DNA of 10,642 nt from Opitutia bacterium (GTDB lineage: Bacteria; Verrucomicrobiota; Verrucomicrobiae; Opitutales; UBA953): positions 1 through 10,642 of the forward strand of contig CANKZO010000066.1 of the NCBI GenBank assembly GCA_947488485.1, given 5' to 3'. Position numbers and translations under genes: made by a program. Positions 6,480 through 10,642 of this stretch are shown here, piece after piece. Within the stretch, counting starts at the first letter, position 1. Every line of letters starts with the position of its first letter. The notes under the pieces were generated by a model, which ran no database searches, was not told the origin of the DNA, and saw nothing but the letters and a program-made list of their open reading frames with translations.

Positions 6480-7652
6480 TCAGGCGAGGCGTTGGTAGGC
6501 CCAAGCGATGCCGGCGAGGGCGATCAGGGCGGAGGCGGGGATGACGACCCAGCGGCGATACTTCTCTTCATCCTTGAGCCAGAAGGTGGCGGCGACGGCC
6601 AGACCGATGACGGCCAGCTGGCCGAGTTCGACGCCCACGTTGAAGCCGAGGAGGGCGCTGACGAGGGAACCCTCGGGGATGCGCTCGTCGATGAGGCGTT
6701 GGGCGAAGCCAAGGCCGTGGATCAGGCCGAAGGCGAAGACCATCAGGAGGCGGAACTTGCCGTAGGTCGGGCGGAAGATGTTTTCCAGGGCGATGACCAC
6801 GATCGACGCCGCGATGATCGGTTCGACAACGTCAGCCGGGGCTGAGACGTAGCCCAGGGTGGCCAGCGCGAGGGTGATCGTGTGGGCGGCCGTGAAGGTC
6901 GTGACCTGGATCAGGATCGGCTTCCAGGCGCGGCAGAGCAGGAAGAGACCGAGGACGAACAGGATGTGGTCGAGGCCTTCGGGCAGGATGTGTTCGAAGC
7001 CCTGCTTGAGGTAGCTGAGGAAGGTCGCTCCGGTACCGCGGTCGGTGTCATGGGTGCCGACGCTGCCGGGGGTGGGGCCGGTCGGGGGCTTGGCAGCCAG
7101 TCCGGTCAGATCGAACGTGAAGCTCGTCTCACCGGGGAACATCACCATGAAGCGGGGGTGTTCCTTGCCGTCGACGGAGTTGGTGAAGACCGTGGCGACC
7201 TTGTGGCCGGGCAGGGAGCGCACTTTCCAGCCGGTCACGCCGGCGGGGATCTTCGTCTTCCAGCGCCCGCGGGCGACGACGGCGTCGTCCATCTTCATGA
7301 GGGGCTTACCCGTCTCGGCGATGAAGTCGTAGGTGAAGTCAGGCTGAACGCGGCCGATCGGCTCGAGCGTGAACTCCAGGTAGGTCGCCACCCAGGCCCG
7401 GGTCTTCTTAAGGAGTTCTTCGCGCTGGGCGTCCGTGTAGGTCAGGAACTCCTTCTGTTCCAGGGAGAGGGCCATCTTCGGGCTGTCCGCCCAGTTACGG
7501 GGGTTGATTTCGATGGTGATCTCGGCTTCACCGCCGGTCTGGAACGCGCCGCGGACAGGGACGTCGGGGATCGAGTGGGCGCCCAGGACGGCGGAAAATA
7601 GCCCGAAAATGGCGATTAACAGGGGGCGGAGCAGGGGGGTCGACCTGGACAT
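6480..7652 (-). CDS. HupE/UreJ-like membrane protein with a periplasmic N-terminal domain (390 aa)
   Basis: Residues 1-25 are a signal peptide ending VLGA-HS. Residues 26-205 form a soluble, beta-rich extracytoplasmic domain with a Pro/Gly/Thr linker near 188-208. From about 217 to 388 there are about six membrane helices. Family motifs are G.EHI..GLDHILF (218-232), HTITLALA (257-264), an ALEN Glu (290), GLIHGLGFA (309-317) and FNVGVELGQL (337-346). HupE/UreJ proteins are linked to nickel/cobalt or hydrogenase/urease biology, but forms with a long exported N-terminus occur without those enzymes; none is encoded here, so the substrate is unknown. The frame stays open upstream to 7991, but that part is antisense to the small gene. 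The ATG at 7650-7652 gives a proper signal peptide and follows CACCC. It is divergent from the lysine-rich protein gene with a 102-bp gap. Confidence 0.85.
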   Translation of the reverse strand: MSRSTPLLRPLLIAIFGLFSAVLGAHSIPDVPVRGAFQTGGEAEITIEINPRNWADSPKMALSLEQKEFLTYTDAQREELLKKTRAWVATYLEFTLEPIGRVQPDFTYDFIAETGKPLMKMDDAVVARGRWKTKIPAGVTGWKVRSLPGHKVATVFTNSVDGKEHPRFMVMFPGETSFTFDLTGLAAKPPTGPTPGSVGTHDTDRGTGATFLSYLKQGFEHILPEGLDHILFVLGLFLLCRAWKPILIQVTTFTAAHTITLALATLGYVSAPADVVEPIIAASIVVIALENIFRPTYGKFRLLMVFAFGLIHGLGFAQRLIDERIPEGSLVSALLGFNVGVELGQLAVIGLAVAATFWLKDEEKYRRWVVIPASALIALAGIAWAYQRLA

Positions 7653-7754
7653 GGGTGGACGATGGTTGGGTGACAATGGGGATTCAACCCCGATTGTGGT
7701 TTGCCTTCCGCAACTTTCGGGGGAGCATCGGTGTTCTATCCCCGAACCCACACT

Positions 7755-8096
7755 ATGAAGAACATCCTCAGCATCCTCACCGTTCTCGCCCTCGCTGCCG
7801 CCGCTCAGGCTGGTTGCGGCGCCAAGATCGCCTCCAAGGGCACCGTCAAGTCCTACGACTCCGAAAAGAAGGAACTCGTCGTGACCGTCGCCGGCTCTGA
7901 CACCACCTACACCCTCACCCCCGAGACCGAAGGCGCTGACAAGGCTGCCGACCTCAAGGGCAAGAACGTCGAAGTCAACGTCGACAAGCACGTGAAGAGC
8001 AAGGTTCTCTCCGTCGCCGTCGCCGCTGCCGGCGAAGAGAAGAAGGAAGAGAAGAAGAAGGGCGACAAGAAGAAGAAGACCGAAAAGAAGGCCTAA
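7755..8096 (+). CDS. Small exported lysine-rich protein of unknown function (113 aa)
   Basis: Residues 1-19 are a signal peptide ending AQA, followed by GCG. Residues 27-90 form a compact beta-rich domain with alternating strands (GTVKSYD, KELVVTVAG, TTYTLTPE, KNVEVNVDKH, SKVLSVAVA), reminiscent of small OB-like or DUF5666-like secreted domains; that similarity is by pattern only. The C-terminus from about 94 is a charged tail, EEKKEEKKK then KKKKTEKKA. Codons are almost all C- or G-ended (GCC, CTC, ATC, AAG, GTC), more uniform than in the neighbours, which suggests high expression. An upstream in-frame start at 7701 would hide the signal peptide, so the ATG at 7755 is preferred; no Shine-Dalgarno sequence precedes it. 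A strong terminator follows. The lysine tail could bind nucleic acid, acidic polymers or metal-phosphate; this is speculative. Confidence 0.85.
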   Translation: MKNILSILTVLALAAAAQAGCGAKIASKGTVKSYDSEKKELVVTVAGSDTTYTLTPETEGADKAADLKGKNVEVNVDKHVKSKVLSVAVAAAGEEKKEEKKKGDKKKKTEKKA

Positions 8097-8137
8097 TCGG
8101 CTTTCCTTTCAGGAACCGGGTAACCGGGACCTCAACG

Positions 8138-8165
8138 ACCCGTCACGAGAGTGGCGGGTTTTTTT
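8138..8165 (+). terminator. Rho-independent terminator of the lysine-rich protein gene
   Basis: The stem ACCCGTCAC (8138-8146), loop GAGA and GTGGCGGGT (8151-8159) form nine pairs including one G-T wobble, followed by an uninterrupted T-run through 8165. It lies 42 bp after the TAA at 8094-8096. This is the only classical intrinsic terminator I see in the window. Confidence 0.9.
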
Positions 8166-8166
8166 G

Positions 8167-8225
8167 TGTCGCGCGAAGCGCGACAGGGGACACGTGGACA
8201 TGGTGACAAGGGGACATGGGGAGAT
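8167..8225. repeat. GAA-loop hairpin followed by GGGGACA/GGTGACA repeats
   Basis: TGTCGCGC-GAA-GCGCGACA (8167-8185) is a perfect 8-bp palindrome built around the GCGAAGC core, directly after the terminator T-run. GGGGACACGTGGACATGG, TGACAAGGGGACATGGGG follow. The arrangement is the same as at 8814-8862. Confidence 0.75.
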
Positions 8226-8234
8226 AGCAACGTT

Positions 8235-8276
8235 TCGGGTGGCGGGTGGCGGCCCCAGGTGGCGGCTGGCGGGAGC
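8235..8276. repeat. G-rich (GG)TGGCGGG repeat tract
   Basis: GGGTGGCGGGTGGCGG (8237-8252) and GGTGGCGGCTGGCGGG (8258-8273) are imperfect copies of a short G-rich unit; GGGTGGCGGGG recurs at about 10479. Whether the G-runs fold as a quadruplex is unknown. No gene is seen here. Confidence 0.45.
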
Positions 8277-8280
8277 AGTT

Positions 8281-8343
8281 AGGGGCGCGACGGCGTCGCG
8301 ACCGAGTGTGCGGGGCGGACGCGTCGCCGACGCGTCCCTACCC
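8281..8343. repeat. Two hairpins in the AGG...CCCTACC family
   Basis: CGCGAC-GGC-GTCGCG (8286-8300) is preceded by AGGGG. GGACGCGTC-GCC-GACGCGTCC (8317-8337) is a perfect 9-bp palindrome followed by CTACCC. The second matches the family exactly; the first lacks the CTACC flank. Confidence 0.7.
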
Positions 8344-8354
8344 ATGGCAGGGAT

Positions 8355-8436
8355 GCAGAACTCAAGGGGAGACCGGACAACGGATGATGGGTCAGGATTC
8401 ATTCATTCAGTCCTCTGCGCCGTCATCGACTCAGCG
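8355..8436. repeat. Degenerate CTCAAAGGG element start followed by decayed 12-bp repeats
   Basis: ACTCAAGGGGAGACCGGA near 8360 is a shortened version of the left end seen at 6280, 8869 and 10322. ATTCAGTCCTC (8405-8415) and ACTCAGCGCTC (8429-8439) are 24 bp apart, i.e. two 12-bp periods, and match the tandem repeat at 10504-10563. The 8437-8557 stretch is locally AT-rich around 8440-8460; I see nothing definite in it. Confidence 0.45.
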
Positions 8437-8557
8437 CTCCTTGGATTAATAATCTTATGAGTCGGAGGCCCAGTATCAGCGGACCTGATGATAGGTTGTT
8501 TTGCCTAATCGCGAACTAAGAGGTGCGGCCCGTGGTCAAAGGGATACATTCATCGCC

Positions 8558-8812
8558 ATGAACTACTCATCACTGGTCCCGGTGTTGCAGATAGTAATGA
8601 TCACGGTGCTTGCGCTGATCGAAGTGGCGCCAGCCCGCACCGGAGAGAGTCCGGTGAACGAGGTGCGCCTGGAATTGGCAGAACTGAAGCTCGGAGCGCA
8701 ATCCGTCGACGCCTACGTCGTCGGCCGCGCGCCCAAGGTCAGGTTGCTCGTGTCAAGTCGCTCGCTCGGCGAACACGGGTATTCTTCGAAGCTGCATTTG
8801 AATTCGGAATGA
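8558..8812 (+). CDS. Possible small exported or membrane protein, unrecognised (84 aa)
   Basis: The ATG at 8558 opens an 84-codon frame ending TGA at 8810-8812. Residues 6-22 are hydrophobic and could be a signal peptide or single anchor (MITVLALIE, then APART). The remainder alternates charged and hydrophobic residues (RLELAELKLG, PKVRLLVSS). I recognise no family. In its favour are the N-terminal segment and a boundary palindrome two bases after the stop, as at real genes here. Against it are the short length, the lack of any known motif, no ribosome-binding site and repeat-rich surroundings. The frame stays open upstream to a TTG at 8501, but that would bury the hydrophobic segment. It could be a remnant of a longer gene. 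Confidence 0.35.
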   Translation: MNYSSLVPVLQIVMITVLALIEVAPARTGESPVNEVRLELAELKLGAQSVDAYVVGRAPKVRLLVSSRSLGEHGYSSKLHLNSE

Positions 8813-8813
8813 G

Positions 8814-8862
8814 CGTGCGGCGAAGCCGCACGAGGGGACACGGTGACAAGGAGACACGAGAG
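8814..8862. repeat. GAA-loop hairpin followed by GGGGACA/GGTGACA repeats
   Basis: CGTGCGGC-GAA-GCCGCACG (8814-8832) is a perfect 8-bp palindrome with a GCGAAGC core. It begins two bases after the stop codon at 8812 and is followed by AGGGGACACGGTGACAAGG and AGACACGAG. The format matches 8167-8225. Confidence 0.75.
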
Positions 8863-8868
8863 GCTGCA

Positions 8869-8955
8869 CTCAAAGGGGGCAGCAGAGGGAGACCGGATAG
8901 TTGGCTGGGGTCATATGTCCGCAGCATTAATCCCGGTCTCCGGTTTCCCTTTGAG
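8869..8955. mobile_element. Complete 87-bp CTCAAAGGG...CCCTTTGAG element (MITE-like)
   Basis: The ends CTCAAAGGG (8869-8877) and CCCTTTGAG (8947-8955) are perfect inverted repeats. Inside each lies a second matching motif: GGAGACCGG on the left (about 8889-8897) and CCGGTCTCC on the right (about 8933-8941). The interior contains GATAGTTGGCTGGGG, also found at 6280-6320 and, with small changes, at 10322. It encodes nothing and lies between the convergent small ORF and the flavoprotein gene, 16 bp from the latter's stop. I see no clear target-site duplication. The mobile origin is inferred from multiple copies with inverted ends. Confidence 0.6.
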
Positions 8956-8971
8956 CTGCTGTTATCGTTGC

Positions 8972-10201
8972 TCAGCCCGCGCACGCGACCCCGGCGAGAT
9001 AACCCGTCGTCCAGGCGTTCTGGAAATTGAAGCCGCCGGTGACGCCGTCGATGTCGAGGACTTCGCCGGCGAAGTGCAGCCCTGGGATTTTCCGACTTTC
9101 CATCGTCTTGAAGTCGACTTCGGAGAGCTTCACGCCCCCGCAGGTGACGAACTCGTCCTTGAACATGCTCTTACCGTCGACTTTGAACTCCGCGCCCGTG
9201 AGCTGGCTGGCCAAGGCTTGGAGCGCCGGGTTGCTGACGTGGGCCCAGGGGGTGGTCGTCGGGATGCCGGCGGCGATGACGAAGCGCTCCCAGAGGCGCT
9301 GGGGCATGGCTACCGGGCTAAAGGTAGTCACCTGCTTGCGGGCGTTCTGTTCCCGGACGACCGAGAGGGCCTTAATCAAGGTTTCGCGGGTGTGGGGCGG
9401 GGTCCAGTTGAGCGAGATCGGGAACGCGTAGTTCTTCTCGGCGAACTCTCGGGCGCCCCAGGCGGATAGTTTGAGGATGCCGGGTCCGCTGAGGCCGGCA
9501 TGGGTGACGAGCACCGGACCATCGGTCTTCAGTTTCGTCCCGGGGGCGGTCACGACGGCGTTCTCGACCGAGACGCCGGCCAGGTCGGTCAGGCGAGGGT
9601 CGGTGATGTGAAAGGTGAAGAGCGAGGGGACCGGTGGGACGATGGAATGGCCGAAGGATTCGGCGATGGCTAGTCCGCCGGAAGCTTTGTTGCCCCCTGT
9701 TGCGACGATGACCCGATCGAACGCTTCGACTGAGCCGTTGCCGAGGGTCAGGCGGAAGGTCTCAACTTCCTTGATGATGGAGCGGACCGGGGTGGAGACG
9801 CGGATCATGACGCCGGCGCGGGCGGCCGCGGACATCAGGCAATCGACGATCGTGCCCGAATCATCGGTCGTCGGGAACATGCGTCCATCTTCCTCGGTCT
9901 TCGTGGCGACTCCCCGGCTGCCGAACCACTCGATCGTGTCGCGCGGCTGGAAGCGGTGGAAGGCCCCGAGGAGTTCGCGTCCCCCTCGTGGGTATTTCTT
10001 CACCAGCTCGGCCGGTTCGAAGCAGGCATGGGTGACGTTGCAGCGGCCGCCGCCGGAGATGCGGACCTTGGCGAGCAGGTGCGGCGTAGCTTCGAAGAGG
10101 GTGACCTTGCCGGCCTGGCCGAGGGCCTCCGCGCACGTGATCGCCGCGAAGAAGCCGGCGGCTCCTCCGCCGAGGACGGCGATGTGGCGGGTGGGGGGCA
10201 T
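8972..10201 (-). CDS. BaiN/YhiN (HI0933)-family NAD(P)/FAD-dependent oxidoreductase (409 aa)
   Basis: This is a full-length member of the HI0933/YhiN/BaiN flavoprotein family, cytoplasmic FAD proteins of about 400 residues whose physiological substrate is generally unknown; one gut homologue has been linked to bile-acid reduction. Signatures appear in order: the dinucleotide-binding GGGAAG near residue 11, SGGGRCNVTH (about 49-58), EDGRMFP (about 104-110), VIVATGG, THAGLSGPGIL, KDEFVTCGGV and the C-terminal FAD contact GEVLDIDGVTGGFN with FQNAW..G. No signal peptide is present. The ATG at 10199-10201 begins just before the GGGAAG loop, as expected. One base before it lies a perfect 12-bp palindrome, and no Shine-Dalgarno sequence is visible. 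The upstream 300 bp is repeat-derived, so the promoter must lie in or between repeats. The gene stands alone. Confidence 0.93.
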   Translation of the reverse strand: MPPTRHIAVLGGGAAGFFAAITCAEALGQAGKVTLFEATPHLLAKVRISGGGRCNVTHACFEPAELVKKYPRGGRELLGAFHRFQPRDTIEWFGSRGVATKTEEDGRMFPTTDDSGTIVDCLMSAAARAGVMIRVSTPVRSIIKEVETFRLTLGNGSVEAFDRVIVATGGNKASGGLAIAESFGHSIVPPVPSLFTFHITDPRLTDLAGVSVENAVVTAPGTKLKTDGPVLVTHAGLSGPGILKLSAWGAREFAEKNYAFPISLNWTPPHTRETLIKALSVVREQNARKQVTTFSPVAMPQRLWERFVIAAGIPTTTPWAHVSNPALQALASQLTGAEFKVDGKSMFKDEFVTCGGVKLSEVDFKTMESRKIPGLHFAGEVLDIDGVTGGFNFQNAWTTGYLAGVACAG

Positions 10202-10202
10202 T

Positions 10203-10229
10203 GTCGCCCGTATGAAACATACGGGCGAC
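10203..10229. repeat. Perfect 12-bp palindrome one base upstream of the flavoprotein start codon
   Basis: GTCGCCCGTATG (10203-10214), loop AAA and CATACGGGCGAC (10218-10229) form a perfect inverted repeat. In the minus-strand mRNA this hairpin would end one nucleotide before the ATG and cover the ribosome-binding region. It could be a translational control hairpin, a repressor operator, or a by-product of repeat insertion, since a (N)GAGTAT array starts directly on its outer side. Confidence 0.8.
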
Positions 10230-10307
10230 CGAGTATCGAGTATAGAGTGCGCTGCGAGGACACGAGGGCCGGAGGAACGAGAGTATCGAGTATGGAGTAT
10301 CGAGTAT
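10230..10307. repeat. Two blocks of the (N)GAGTAT heptamer repeat
   Basis: CGAGTAT, CGAGTAT and AGAGTGC occupy 10230-10250; AGAGTAT, CGAGTAT, GGAGTAT and CGAGTAT occupy 10280-10307. The 29 bp between them (GACACGAGGGCCGGAGGA and flanks) resemble the G-rich tract near 4550. Confidence 0.75.
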
Positions 10308-10321
10308 CGGGAGAGGCAGAA

Positions 10322-10465
10322 CTCAAAGGGGGCATCATCGGGGGACCGGATGATTGGCTGGGGTGTGTCGTGGTAGGGGCGTGCGGCCCGCGCGCCCTCG
10401 GATGACTGGGCCGGTCATCCTACCCAAGCCCGAAGCATATTCCCGGTTTCCGCTTTCCCTTTGAG
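10322..10465. mobile_element. 144-bp CTCAAAGGG...CCCTTTGAG element carrying two hairpins
   Basis: The ends CTCAAAGGG (10322-10330) and CCCTTTGAG (10457-10465) are perfect inverted repeats. The subterminal GGGGACCGGATGATTGGCTG matches the copies at 8869 and 6280. Within it are two hairpins of the AGG...CTACC family: GGGCGTGCG-GCC-CGCGCGCCC (10377-10397, one wobble) and GGATGACTGG/CCGGTCATCC around one G (10400-10420, one wobble), flanked by TAGG and CTACCC. The 87-bp copy at 8869 lacks this cargo, so the hairpins are probably a nested insertion. Confidence 0.6.
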
Positions 10466-10503
10466 CCATGAATTACTCCGGGTGGCGGGGTGAATGTGCT
10501 TAT

Positions 10504-10563
10504 CCATTCAGTCCTCCATTCAGTCCTCAATTCAGCCCTCGATTCAGTCCTCTATTCTGCCTA
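10504..10563. repeat. 12-bp tandem repeat in the leader of the last gene
   Basis: Five units in phase are CCATTCAGTCCT twice, then CAATTCAGCCCT, CGATTCAGTCCT and CTATTCTGCCTA, with decay toward the gene. The array ends nine bases before the ATG at 10573. A diverged relative lies at 8405-8439. Confidence 0.8.
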
Positions 10564-10572
10564 TCAACCCTC

Positions 10573-10642
10573 ATGCCCCTGATTCGTCTGCTCGCCGTCT
10601 GCGGCCTGGCCGCTTCCGCTGTCCTGTCCGCCGCCGAAGAGG
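10573..10642 (+). CDS. Start of a gene for an exported protein (5' fragment, 23 codons)
   Basis: The ATG at 10573 opens a frame that runs off the window. The visible residues begin MPLIRLLAVCGLAASAVLSA and continue AEE: a short basic region, a hydrophobic core of about 14 residues and an LSA-A type cleavage site, i.e. a signal peptide. Nothing of the mature protein is visible, so no function can be given. The leader lacks a Shine-Dalgarno sequence (ATCAACCCTC before the ATG) and consists of a 12-bp tandem repeat, so repeat copy number could affect expression (inference). Confidence 0.7.
   Translation, partial: MPLIRLLAVCGLAASAVLSAAEE

Noticed and set aside
7701..7754. Earlier start for the lysine-rich protein
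   Set aside because: It adds 18 residues before a well-formed signal peptide; the internal ATG at 7755 is better.
7693..7754. Sigma-70 promoter for the lysine-rich gene (TTGCCT with TTCTAT)
   Set aside because: The spacing between the hexamers is about 27 bp, so they do not form a valid pair.
7653..7991. In-frame upstream extension of the HupE-like protein (to 503 aa)
   Set aside because: It would run antisense through the lysine-rich gene and bury a clear signal peptide. The ATG at 7652 fits the family and the leader style.
8164..8460. Plus- and minus-strand frames between the terminator and the 84-aa ORF
   Set aside because: Composed of repeat families seen elsewhere; no start context or domain.
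8843..9469. Plus-strand reading frames opposite the flavoprotein gene
   Set aside because: They overlap a firmly identified gene, start in repeat sequence and have no recognisable domain.

Overview
This is a GC-rich bacterial window. The gene families suggest a member of the Verrucomicrobiota, perhaps Opitutae or Opitutales: a secreted ceramidase-like hydrolase, a HupE/UreJ-type membrane protein, a Sel1-repeat protein, a helical-repeat protein and a BaiN/YhiN-type flavoprotein. So do the many short palindromic repeats between genes. The placement is inference from gene content and style; no rRNA or other marker is present. No gene has a convincing Shine-Dalgarno sequence, and several starts follow a C/A-rich leader ending in CACCC or CTCCC.

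Layout. At 1-152 is the 3' end of a cysteine-protease-like gene on the + strand. At 327-4275 two minus-strand genes form a likely operon: a 758-aa membrane-anchored helical-repeat protein, then a 538-aa membrane-anchored Sel1 protein with an internal duplication. At 4771-6219 is a secreted neutral/alkaline ceramidase-family protein (+). At 6480-7652 is a HupE/UreJ-like protein with a signal peptide and a periplasmic domain (-), divergent from a 113-aa secreted lysine-rich small protein at 7755-8096 (+) that ends in a good intrinsic terminator. A doubtful 84-aa ORF lies at 8558-8812 (+). At 8972-10201 is a BaiN/YhiN-like flavoprotein (-). The window ends in the first 23 codons of a gene for an exported protein (10573 onward, +).

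The most distinctive content is between the genes. Almost every long gap is a mosaic of the same few repeat families. (a) Short perfect palindromes sit at gene boundaries with arms that differ at each locus. They are followed by AGGGGACA/GGTGACA-type repeats or by a heptamer tandem repeat (N)GAGTAT. (b) Ten hairpins have near-uniform geometry (AGG, about 9-bp arm, 1-3-nt centre, arm, CCCTACC in most) with differing arms; they occur in four clusters. (c) A terminal-inverted-repeat element has CTCAAAGGG...CCCTTTGAG ends; one copy (10322-10465) carries two family-(b) hairpins inside it. (d) A 12-bp ATTCAGTCCT-containing tandem repeat forms the leader of the last gene. The families recur in similar order, which suggests layered insertion of non-autonomous REP/MITE-like elements. 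No transposase is encoded here.

The protein genes do not form one obvious pathway. The ceramidase-like, HupE-like, lysine-rich and terminal partial proteins are all predicted to be exported or membrane proteins. I see no defence, secretion or biosynthetic system. The repeat architecture is the best candidate for something undescribed.
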